Assembly (NCBI RefSeq): GCF_014805825.1
Contig: NZ_CP061941.1
Span: forward strand, 496,001 to 560,000
Reading direction: 5' to 3'
Length of the DNA stretch: 64,000 nt
Source of the DNA: Marinomonas algicola
GTDB lineage: Bacteria > Pseudomonadota > Gammaproteobacteria > Pseudomonadales > Marinomonadaceae
Below the pieces are notes generated by a model that made no database searches, had not been told where the DNA came from, and saw nothing but the letters and a program-made list of their open reading frames with translations. The position numbers and the translations under genes were made by a program. Shown piece by piece: positions 1 through 7,050 of this stretch (within the stretch, counting starts at the first letter, position 1; each line of letters starts with the position of its first letter).

Positions 1-1
1 T

Positions 2-931
2 CGACATGCAGACATAGTATTGCCCGTTGCTTCTACTTTGGAGCGAACGGACATCGGGGCAGGGACACAAGATAATGCCGTGATCCCTATGCCACAAGTA
101 TTACCCATTCAATTTGAGGCGAAGACAGAGTTCGATATCTACTCTGAGCTGGAAAAACGCCTGGATCTTAATACCGATTTTAGTCGAGAGATGAGCTCCC
201 AACAGTGGTTGGATGAAATGTGGGCAACCTTAAGAACCAATGCAAAACAACATGATAGGGATTTACCCGATCTAGAGACCTTCTTACAAGGGGATATCAT
301 CAGCTTTGAAGACCCCGCCCCAAAAGGTGTTTTTTTATCTGATTTTCGCGAAGACCCTGTACACTCTCCATTAACGACACCAAGTGGCAAAATAGAGTTA
401 GCTTCAGAAACGATTGCCCATTTTCAGTATGATGACTGTCCTGGTCAGCCAACATGGTTAGCGCCACGAGAATGGTTGGGGGCGGATACTTCTCGCTTTA
501 GTTTGCATATGATTTCAGGTCAACCTGCGACGCGTTTACACAGTCAGCTAGATGAAGGGGCCTATTCTAAAAGTATGAAAATTCAAGGCCGAGAACCTAT
601 TTTGATTCACCCTGATGACGCCGTCAAACGGGGAATAAGTGATGGAGATGTTGTGGTGGTGTTTAATGATCGAGGGCAATGCTTAGCCGGGGCCCGTGTC
701 ACCAAAGATGTGCGTAGTAATACTGTGTTTCTATGGACTGGAGCATGGTATGACCCTGATCTAAAGACTAAAGAGCATCAAGACAGACATGGAAACCCTA
801 ATGTATTAACCCATGATTACCGTACGTCACGTTTGTCTCAAGGGCCTGCGGCGCAATCAGCGTTAGTTGAAATTAAAAAGTTTGAAGGGGCATTACCTGA
901 GGTGCATGCTTTTATTCCACCTATTGGGTAG
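2..931 (+). CDS. BisC/TorZ-family molybdopterin oxidoreductase, 3' part only
   Basis: This is the C-terminal part of a DMSO-reductase-superfamily molybdoenzyme of the biotin-sulfoxide/TMAO reductase type. The frame is open from the window edge, so the true start lies upstream. The first residues read HADIVLP..TTLER-like (ADIVLPVASTLERTDIG), a conserved stretch of the MGD-binding fold. The C-terminal dinucleotide-binding domain (about residues 150-290 of the visible part) has SGQPATRLHSQL, GDVVVVFNDRG and the terminal GNPNVLT..TSRLSQG signature typical of BisC/TorA/DorA proteins. The catalytic Ser region is not in view, so S- or N-oxide specificity cannot be judged. It ends at a hairpin terminator and converges with the permease gene on the minus strand. 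Confidence 0.82.
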   Translation, partial: RHADIVLPVASTLERTDIGAGTQDNAVIPMPQVLPIQFEAKTEFDIYSELEKRLDLNTDFSREMSSQQWLDEMWATLRTNAKQHDRDLPDLETFLQGDIISFEDPAPKGVFLSDFREDPVHSPLTTPSGKIELASETIAHFQYDDCPGQPTWLAPREWLGADTSRFSLHMISGQPATRLHSQLDEGAYSKSMKIQGREPILIHPDDAVKRGISDGDVVVVFNDRGQCLAGARVTKDVRSNTVFLWTGAWYDPDLKTKEHQDRHGNPNVLTHDYRTSRLSQGPAAQSALVEIKKFEGALPEVHAFIPPIG

Positions 932-945
932 TATTCAGAAACATA

Positions 946-1003
946 AAAGAGCCCATTATAAATAAGTATCTGCAAGGGTATCTTATTTTTAATGGGCTCT
1001 TTT
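946..1003. terminator. Bidirectional terminator between the molybdoenzyme and permease genes
   Basis: A 14-bp inverted repeat (AAAAGAGCCCATTA ... TAATGGGCTCTTTT) has an A-run on one side and a T-run on the other, so it can stop transcription in both directions between two convergent genes. Confidence 0.8.
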
Positions 1004-1040
1004 GAATTTAAGTTATGTGCTGGTGCTTGTGCCTGAGCCA

Positions 1041-1847
1041 TTAATGCTTTTCATTTCGTCTTAAATAACGTTCTAGCCCTCTAATGATTAATGAAAGGCT
1101 TAGGGTCAATACTAAATACATAAAGGCGACAACGTTATAGGTCTCAAAAAATTGAAAGGTTGAAGCGCTATAGACTTTACCCATCTGCGTAATGTCTTGT
1201 ACACCTAACACCGAGACTAAGGCAGAATCTTTTATCATGGCCACGAAATCGTTACCTAGCGGAGGTAAAATTTTCTTGATGGCTTGTGGAAAAATAATAA
1301 AACGAAAGCGTAACCATCCGTTCAGTCCGAGAGCCTTACCTGCTTCAATTTGTCCTTTATCTATTTCCTGAATGCCCGCCCGAAAGACTTCAGCAAGAAA
1401 GGCACTGTAACTTATGCTGAGGGCGAAGATTGCTCGCCAAAGCATACTGAAATCTCTCGTTCGTGCTGCAGAAATAATATTGTGTTCTATTAAGTCTTGT
1501 AAGGCCCAATTATAGAAATTGACCATTTCTGGGGCACCAACAAAAGCGATATAAAACAAAATAACCAGGACAGGGATGCCTCGAATAATTTCCACATAAA
1601 AAGTGGCAACTTGTCGAATAAGAGAAAAGCGTGAGAAGCCAGCGAGTGCAACGACAAGCCCAACTAGGGTGGCCAGCATAAAAGCGATCAGAGTGACGCT
1701 TATGGTTGTCCATAAACCTTTGCTTAATGTGTTAAATATCTGAGTGTAGTTTTGATCGGAAACAATGTTCCAGCTTAATAGTAAGCCGATAATAACCGTG
1801 AAAAGCAGCCACCAAGGAAGAGTTGATAAAGAACGTTTTTTAATCAT
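1041..1847 (-). CDS. Amino-acid-type ABC transporter permease (HisM/GlnP family)
   Basis: This is an inner-membrane permease of the polar amino acid ABC uptake family, 268 aa. After an N-terminal membrane segment (LPWWLLFTVIIGLLLSW) comes the binding-protein-dependent transport domain with several membrane spans. The EAA loop that contacts the ATPase is visible as FRAGIQEIDKGQIEAGKALG. It lies 61 bp behind the binding-protein gene on the same strand and is probably co-transcribed with it and with the CbiM-like gene upstream. No ATPase gene follows, because the next gene is convergent, so the ATP-binding subunit must be encoded elsewhere. The substrate cannot be read from the sequence. Confidence 0.88.
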   Translation of the reverse strand: MIKKRSLSTLPWWLLFTVIIGLLLSWNIVSDQNYTQIFNTLSKGLWTTISVTLIAFMLATLVGLVVALAGFSRFSLIRQVATFYVEIIRGIPVLVILFYIAFVGAPEMVNFYNWALQDLIEHNIISAARTRDFSMLWRAIFALSISYSAFLAEVFRAGIQEIDKGQIEAGKALGLNGWLRFRFIIFPQAIKKILPPLGNDFVAMIKDSALVSVLGVQDITQMGKVYSASTFQFFETYNVVAFMYLVLTLSLSLIIRGLERYLRRNEKH

Positions 1848-1908
1848 AATGCCTAATAGCGTAGGCCATTTATTAAAAATGGCCTACTGTTAGAAAGTGT
1901 GGAAAGGA

Positions 1909-2709
1909 TTAGTGTTGGTAATCAAAAAACCATTTTTGATTAAGCGCTTCTAGTGTTCCATCTTCTTTCATGCTGACTATAGCGGCATTAATGGCGTCCG
2001 TTAATTTTGATCCAGGCGTTAGAATAAAGCCGAATTCCTCGGTTCCAAGAGGCTCGCCAATGATTTTAAAAATGCCTGGATTTGCTCCCATATAACCTTT
2101 TGCCGATGAGGCGTCCATTAGCACCATGTCTACATCACCACTTTTTAATGCTTGAACAGACGCGCCGAACGTTTCAAATAATTGGATTCGACTGTTGTTC
2201 TCATCGCCATCTAAAACATTGTAAACAGCGACATAAAAGTTAGTTGTGCCTGGTTGAGCCCCAATTAATAAATCGCTGTTGTTAGCAAAGCCAGTATGCT
2301 CCTCAAAACGCCCTTCATCTTCTCTGACCAACATGAATTGTTGAGACACCATGTAAGGCATAGAAAAGTCGATTTCTTTTTTACGTTCATCATTGATGGT
2401 GATGCCATCCATACCAACGTCAAACTGACCTTGTTTTACCGCTTGTATCATAGAATCCCAGCTGCTCAACTGCCAATCTACTTTTGCATTGAGTCGGTGA
2501 GCAATCTCGTTAAAAGCGTCGTATTCCCAACCAATGCCGTTACCCGTCTTTGGGTCAATAAAGTTTAGGGGGGTATAAGCATTTTCGGTGACGGCAACGA
2601 TTACCTGGCCATTTAAGTCAGGTAAAGTCACGTCATTCGCGCTAGATTGAGTGGTAAATAGGGCGGTAGCCGAGATAACGGCGGCTGAAAAAAACGTTGA
2701 TAAATTCAT
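1909..2709 (-). CDS. ABC transporter periplasmic binding protein, family 3
   Basis: This periplasmic solute-binding protein of the polar amino acid family has 266 aa. A signal peptide is evident (MNLSTFFSAAVISATALFTT.., likely cleaved after SSA). The SBP_bac_3 fold follows, with YTPLNFID near the start, GWEYDAFNEIAHRLN, the MDGITINDERKKEIDFSMPY motif and a C-terminal MKEDGTLEALNQKWF. A good ribosome site (AAAGGA) precedes the ATG. It starts 29 bp behind the CbiM-like gene, so both probably belong to the cobalamin-riboswitch transcript. That context suggests a link to cobalt, cobalamin or a related metabolite, but the fold itself only says amino-acid-like ligand. Confidence 0.87.
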   Translation of the reverse strand: MNLSTFFSAAVISATALFTTQSSANDVTLPDLNGQVIVAVTENAYTPLNFIDPKTGNGIGWEYDAFNEIAHRLNAKVDWQLSSWDSMIQAVKQGQFDVGMDGITINDERKKEIDFSMPYMVSQQFMLVREDEGRFEEHTGFANNSDLLIGAQPGTTNFYVAVYNVLDGDENNSRIQLFETFGASVQALKSGDVDMVLMDASSAKGYMGANPGIFKIIGEPLGTEEFGFILTPGSKLTDAINAAIVSMKEDGTLEALNQKWFFDYQH

Positions 2710-2738
2710 AGGGTTCCTTTAATAAGATTCTAAATTGA

Positions 2739-3419
2739 TTACTCTTGGGTAGAATACAGTCGTTTTTCAAAGAGAGTAACAAAGCGGAAGTGGCTCAGTG
2801 TTTTGGCTAAAGCTAAAAGTCCAAGATCTACTACAGGTTCGAGTAGTATTACACTAAAATACGCCGCACCAAAGGTTGCAACGGATGAAAGGTTACTGGC
2901 TTCAAAACCTTGGCCATAAACCGCCCAAAATGCCACCCATGCAATAATGCCGCCTTGATAGGCGAAAGATAATTTTAATGTTTGAGAATAGCTTAAATCA
3001 ATATATTTAGTCTTTCTGGGGATGATGCGTTTAGCCAGCTCTGACATGGCGAAGAGGGGTAATATCAAGGTTGTTACGTTCATGCCGTATTGTGGCAGAT
3101 CGATAGGCGCAAAAAACGCGCCTTGAATTAAGAGCCCTCCAGCTAATCCTAATCCGGCGGCGGCGGGTCCGAGCAATAAGAAAAGAGAAGAACCTAAAAT
3201 TAAGTGGACTTCAGAGACGCCAACAGGGTGATGTATAAAGAGTTCAAAAAACACAAACACAGCCATTACTGACATAAGACTGCGGATGAGCAGTGTGTTT
3301 AAGCCATCTTGTTTAATGGCTTGGAGCGACGCTCTAGCAATCAGGCCAAATGAGACCGTAGCGGTCGCGTAGCTTAAGAGTAGTTTTGCGCCAGTAACGA
3401 GTTCTGGTTCAATATGCAT
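2739..3419 (-). CDS. CbiM-like cobalt/ECF transporter membrane protein
   Basis: This polytopic inner-membrane protein of 226 aa resembles CbiM, the substrate-specific component of cobalt/nickel ECF transporters. In that family the N-terminus MHI.. is functionally important and helps bind the metal. I therefore chose the ATG that gives MHIEPELV, which has GGAG 8 nt upstream, rather than the TTG 18 bp earlier. Conserved-looking stretches include FFELFIHHPVGVSEVHLILGS and a glycine/alanine-rich helix GPAAAGLGLAGGLLIQGAFF, followed by MNVTTLILPLFAM. About six membrane segments are predicted by eye. No CbiN, CbiQ or CbiO partner is present here. The cobalamin riboswitch directly upstream supports a role in cobalt supply for B12. 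Confidence 0.8.
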   Translation of the reverse strand: MHIEPELVTGAKLLLSYATATVSFGLIARASLQAIKQDGLNTLLIRSLMSVMAVFVFFELFIHHPVGVSEVHLILGSSLFLLLGPAAAGLGLAGGLLIQGAFFAPIDLPQYGMNVTTLILPLFAMSELAKRIIPRKTKYIDLSYSQTLKLSFAYQGGIIAWVAFWAVYGQGFEASNLSSVATFGAAYFSVILLEPVVDLGLLALAKTLSHFRFVTLFEKRLYSTQE

Positions 3420-3461
3420 TTTATGATTCTCCATCAATTACACACACCCGTGTAATGTATT

Positions 3462-3571
3462 AAGGTGACGTAAGGCCGGTCTCCAGACTGTTGGCGTGAA
3501 AGGCCAATTTACTGTTGCGGGGGCAGTAACAGACTTTCACTGTTTTCCCGTTTCACTTTGAAAAAGCACCT
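3462..3571 (-). promoter_or_regulatory. Cobalamin (B12) riboswitch
   Basis: Read on the minus strand, the region contains the cobalamin-riboswitch hallmarks in order: GGTGC, then AAACGGGAA, GTGAAAGTC, the highly conserved CTGCCCCCGCAAC(A)GTAA core, and a B12-box-like GCCAACAGTCTGGAGACCGGCC stretch. A 7-bp hairpin (ATTACAC/GTGTAAT, 3437-3456) lies between the aptamer and the ribosome site of the CbiM-like gene and may be part of the expression platform. Control of translation initiation is more likely than termination, as no T-run follows. High cobalamin would switch the operon off. Confidence 0.92.
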
Positions 3572-3808
3572 TGCGACATAGAGCTGAGGATTATAGCGGC
3601 TTTTTTTAATGATGGTTATGAAAAGTCATCCACTCATTATGAAAGTTATGCAATTACCTAAGATCCATTACTCGTCTAGATGCATATGCTGCTATTATAG
3701 GTTTCTGCATAGTCACTAAAGTAGTTGCAGCGACTATTTTTTATCGAAATGCCTCCTTTGTGATGTGGGAATTGTGTTTTTCCCTGTGCTTTCTTGAATT
3801 TGAGGGTA
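3572..3808. other. Non-coding gap between the riboswitch and the holD-like gene
   Basis: Beyond the riboswitch I see no open frame with coding character. The stretch must hold the divergent promoters for the B12-controlled operon (minus) and the holD-like gene (plus), but I could not fix their boxes with confidence. Confidence 0.4.
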
Positions 3809-4618
3809 ATGTACAAGCGAATGCAAAATAACTCAGTACAGCAAGCGTATTGCTTAGAAAAAATGGGAATTGTTCATTGGCTACCCAAATCATCCGTAGC
3901 CAATGTCGTTGTGTTATCTCGACCTATCTCTCCATGGAGTTTCGATTCAAATCAATCGTTTAACCTTGATAAGAAAGCGGACTCGGTAGCCAGTGCTGGG
4001 TTTGGTTTTAGGGCTCCTGCCGTTCTAAGCAAAGATCCTGAAGTGACTCAAAAGACGGTGGCAGGTCTTAAAGAAGAGCTGCTAACTAATTCCTCTGTTA
4101 TTGTCGAAGATTTGCAACCTATCGAAGAATATGCGGTAGAAATTGCACCGTTGTCTGTATTCGATGAAAAACTTTCGCATGATTTTAGCGTTCAGCTTTA
4201 TGTTGTTGAAAAGCGTTTGCTTCTATTGACCCAAGTTCCGAGAGCATTTGATGCGTTTAATGAGATTGAGCGGTTAGCATTGAAAATGTCACAAGCGCTA
4301 TTGAAACAAACAACCGATGAATGGGTTTCCTCGAAATTTTCATGGCCAGACAAATTAACTAATCCTTATTTTGTTGACAGAACGGATTGGATGTTAAGTG
4401 CATTAGACAGTTTTATTGAGCGGTATTTAGACGGCGTTGAGGCGCCTATTTTAATCGTGGCAGGTGCTCAAATACAGCACGTTGTGTCGGCGTTACCTGT
4501 TGACTCTAAGGTTGTTTCTTTACCTCGTGCCAATATAGTCAGTTTGCCTGAGCTATACCGAATTCCTGAACTGAAGCGGGAGGCATGGGTGGAAATGCAA
4601 AAGGTACTGCAAGTATGA
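3809..4618 (+). CDS. holD: HolD-like protein (DNA polymerase III psi subunit), long form
   Basis: This is a probable psi subunit of the DNA polymerase III clamp loader, which in E. coli bridges chi (HolC) to the clamp-loader core. The start AYCLEKMGIVHWLPK resembles the psi N-terminus (W.LQQLGI..W). The end LPELYRIPELKREAWVEMQKVLQ resembles the psi C-terminus (DLRANP..R..LWQQIC). At 269 aa it is about twice as long as E. coli psi, with a variable central insert; long psi proteins are known from Pseudomonas. rimI follows with an ATGA overlap, as in the E. coli holD-rimI pair. The start is uncertain: ATG 3809 lies close behind TGAGGG, and ATG 3821 is an alternative. Confidence 0.68.
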   Translation: MYKRMQNNSVQQAYCLEKMGIVHWLPKSSVANVVVLSRPISPWSFDSNQSFNLDKKADSVASAGFGFRAPAVLSKDPEVTQKTVAGLKEELLTNSSVIVEDLQPIEEYAVEIAPLSVFDEKLSHDFSVQLYVVEKRLLLLTQVPRAFDAFNEIERLALKMSQALLKQTTDEWVSSKFSWPDKLTNPYFVDRTDWMLSALDSFIERYLDGVEAPILIVAGAQIQHVVSALPVDSKVVSLPRANIVSLPELYRIPELKREAWVEMQKVLQV

Positions 4619-5064
4619 TTCGTAAGGCGTTGGTTGAGGATCTTAATGGAATTGATGTGTTGGATAAAGCATCCAATGAGAACCCATGGGGGAAAAAATT
4701 AATTAAAGACGCTCTTGAGTCCCGAAGTAATTGGGTTATTGCGGATGATAAAGAGCAAAGTATTTTCGCTTGGCTTACGGCGTCAGTTGTACTAGATGAA
4801 TCGGAGCTTGAGCTAATTGTTGTCCACCCAGAATGTCGTCGACTTGGTTACGCTAAACAATTAATTGAACAGTGGTTTGATGAGATGATGGGCCGTCATG
4901 TCTCTCAGTTTATATTAGAAGTGAGGGAATCGAATTTACCCGCAATTTCTTTGTACCAGAACGTTGGTTTCGTACCCGTAGGTTTGAGAAAAAACTATTA
5001 TGCCGCTCCTAATGAGCATGCTTTGTTAATGAATCGAATTGTTCAAGAAAGTTCACCTATTTAA
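4615..5064 (+). CDS. rimI: Ribosomal-protein-S18-alanine N-acetyltransferase RimI
   Basis: RimI is a GNAT-family acetyltransferase that acetylates the N-terminal alanine of ribosomal protein S18. The chosen ATG overlaps the stop codon of the holD-like gene (ATGA) and gives 149 aa, the usual RimI length; an in-frame ATG 30 bp upstream would add residues not found in the family. The acetyl-CoA binding motif A is seen in ELIVVHPECRRLGYAKQLIEQ, followed by LEVRESNLPAISLYQNVGFVPVGLRKNYY, the RimI-typical motif B with the catalytic Tyr region. Confidence 0.9.
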   Translation: MIRKALVEDLNGIDVLDKASNENPWGKKLIKDALESRSNWVIADDKEQSIFAWLTASVVLDESELELIVVHPECRRLGYAKQLIEQWFDEMMGRHVSQFILEVRESNLPAISLYQNVGFVPVGLRKNYYAAPNEHALLMNRIVQESSPI

Positions 5065-5085
5065 ATTATTCAAAAGGATATAAGC

Positions 5086-5637
5086 ATGACAACGTTACTT
5101 GTGCCTATTGCTGATGGCAGTGAAGATATAGAAATCGTTACCATTATTGATGTATTAAGACGTGGTAAGGTTGAGGTTGTTGTGGCCAGTGTGCATGAAA
5201 GAAAAGCAATCCAAGCCGCCAGAGGTACTAAAATTGAGGCCGATGTATTGCTTGTTGATGTGGCTGAGACCATGTTTGATGCCATTGCGCTTCCTGGAGG
5301 CATGCCAGGAGCTGAGCACTTAAGAGACAGTCACTTATTGGTTGATATATTGGAAAAGCATGATATCCATGATGCTTTGTTAGCGGCTATTTGTGCCGCT
5401 CCTGCTGTTGTTTTAGGAACCCACGGATTTTTAGTCGACAAACAAGCTACTTGCTACCCAGGTTTTGAGGCTGGACTTACAGGCGCTGACTATATTCCTG
5501 ATCAACCCGTCGTTATGGATGGTAATATATTAACCAGTACAGGCCCTGCAACGGCGATGACGTTTGCATTAAGTCTGCTGGCTAACCTTAAGGGTTATGA
5601 TATTGCTCAAGAGGTGGCGGATCAGCTTTTGTGTTGA
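5086..5637 (+). CDS. yajL: DJ-1/PfpI superfamily protein, YajL-like
   Basis: This 183-aa DJ-1-type protein resembles YajL/ThiJ, proteins linked to oxidative and carbonyl stress protection and proposed to act on glycated macromolecules. The nucleophile-elbow cysteine is in AAICAAPAVVLG (about residue 106). The conserved acidic partner is in GSEDIEIV (about residues 12-18), and FDAIALPGGMPGAEHLRD precedes the active site. A ribosome site (AAAGGA) lies before the ATG. It follows rimI by 21 bp and could be co-transcribed with it. Confidence 0.86.
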   Translation: MTTLLVPIADGSEDIEIVTIIDVLRRGKVEVVVASVHERKAIQAARGTKIEADVLLVDVAETMFDAIALPGGMPGAEHLRDSHLLVDILEKHDIHDALLAAICAAPAVVLGTHGFLVDKQATCYPGFEAGLTGADYIPDQPVVMDGNILTSTGPATAMTFALSLLANLKGYDIAQEVADQLLC

Positions 5638-5831
5638 AATACTCATATTCTTAGGAGTTTTAATCTTGACTAAAGGGTCAGCTAAAACCTTCTAGAATTC
5701 CTTGTATTTACTGGAAAAAAGTGGCTTTTTAGTGGATATTTTCATCCTCTAAGAGTAGAATTGCTAAGATTTTTTGAGCGCGAGATTTATTGAAAAGAGT
5801 TCGATAAATAGACGTCAAAAGCGCAATTATT

Positions 5832-5869
5832 AAAAAGCGAGGTGAACCTTTGGTTCGTCTCGCTTTTTT
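5832..5869 (+). terminator. Strong hairpin with T-run just before carA, probable attenuator
   Basis: The stem GCGAGGTGAACC/GGTTCGTCTCGC (two wobble pairs) has a 3-nt loop, an A-run before it and six T after it, making a textbook intrinsic terminator. It is 195 bp behind the yajL stop but only 33 bp before the carA start codon. That space has no room for a promoter plus leader, so carA transcripts most likely pass through the hairpin. An upstream GCGAGA (5780-5785) could pair with TCTCGC (5858-5863) as an alternative structure. Confidence 0.75.
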
Positions 5870-5902
5870 GCAACCTGAATAGGCTCTAAACGGGAGGTTC
5901 CT

Positions 5903-7033
5903 TTGGCAACAACAGCGATTTTAGCTCTGGAAGACGGCACAATATTTAAAGGCGTGTCGATCGGAGCTGATGGCTCTTCAACGGCTGAGGTCGTTTTTAA
6001 CACCTCAATGACTGGTTATCAAGAAATTCTTACCGACCCTTCCTATGCTCGACAAATGGTCACTTTGACCTATCCTCATATCGGCAATACGGGTGTTAAC
6101 TCTGAAGATGAAGAGTCGAACAACGTATGGTGCGAAGGTTTGATTATTCGAGACCTTCCTTTGGTCGCGAGCAGCTGGCGTTCACAAGAGTCTTTGGACT
6201 CTTACCTGAAGCGTAAAGGTGTTGTGGGCATCGCCGATATTGATACACGTAAGTTAACTCGTATTTTACGAGAAAAAGGCGCACAAGCTGGTTGCATCAT
6301 GGCTGGTGAAAACCTAGATGAAGCCGCCGCTATTGCCGCTGCAAAATCTTTCCCAGGCCTTAAAGGTATGGATCTGGCGAAAGAGGTGACCGTTGAAAAA
6401 GCGTATGAATGGACAGAATCAACGTGGGATCTAGTGAAAGGCCACACAACACCGGCTTCATTTGACTTCCATGTTGTGGCTTATGATTTTGGTGTAAAAC
6501 AAAACATTTTACGCATGTTAGTAGAGCGCGGCTGTCGTTTGACAGTTGTTCCTGCAAAAACGCCCGCAAGCGATGTGTTGGCTCTGAACCCTGATGGCGT
6601 TTTCCTATCGAATGGCCCTGGTGATCCAGAACCGTGTGATTACGCAATTCAAGCTATTAAAGCGATCCTAGAAACAGATATCCCAGTATTTGGTATTTGT
6701 CTTGGGCATCAACTTTTGGCTTTGGCTTCTGGCGCGAAAACGAAAAAAATGAAATTTGGTCACCACGGTGCGAACCACCCAGTACAAGCAATCGAAAAAG
6801 GCACTGTGATGATTACAAGCCAAAACCATGGTTTTGCAGTAGACGAAGAAACTCTGCCAGCTAACCTTGTGATGACACACAAATCTTTGTTCGATGGTTC
6901 ACTGCAGGGTATTTCCCGTACTGACAAGAGCGCGTTCAGTTTCCAAGGACACCCGGAAGCGAGCCCAGGGCCGCACGATGTGGCGCCTCTATTCGATCAG
7001 TTCATTGAAAACATTAAAGCATCTAAAGCCTGA
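5903..7033 (+). CDS. carA: Carbamoyl-phosphate synthase small subunit CarA
   Basis: CarA is the glutaminase subunit that delivers ammonia to CarB for carbamoyl phosphate, used in arginine and pyrimidine synthesis. The start is a TTG, supported by GGGAGG 5 nt upstream and by the family N-terminus (AILALEDGTIFKG). The N-terminal CPSase small-chain domain contains VVFNTSMTGYQEILTDPSY. The C-terminal class I amidotransferase domain has the nucleophile in FGICLGHQLLALA and the His/Glu pair in FQGHPEASPGPHD. It has 376 aa, the normal length. carB follows after 17 bp and greA after that. The weak start codon and the preceding hairpin both suggest damped, regulated expression. Confidence 0.97.
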   Translation: MATTAILALEDGTIFKGVSIGADGSSTAEVVFNTSMTGYQEILTDPSYARQMVTLTYPHIGNTGVNSEDEESNNVWCEGLIIRDLPLVASSWRSQESLDSYLKRKGVVGIADIDTRKLTRILREKGAQAGCIMAGENLDEAAAIAAAKSFPGLKGMDLAKEVTVEKAYEWTESTWDLVKGHTTPASFDFHVVAYDFGVKQNILRMLVERGCRLTVVPAKTPASDVLALNPDGVFLSNGPGDPEPCDYAIQAIKAILETDIPVFGICLGHQLLALASGAKTKKMKFGHHGANHPVQAIEKGTVMITSQNHGFAVDEETLPANLVMTHKSLFDGSLQGISRTDKSAFSFQGHPEASPGPHDVAPLFDQFIENIKASKA

Positions 7034-7050
7034 ACAGGAACGAGAAGACT

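Noticed and set aside
3420..3437. TTG start extending the CbiM-like protein by six residues
   Set aside because: It would place residues before the functional MHI terminus, and the GGAG site fits the ATG at 3419.
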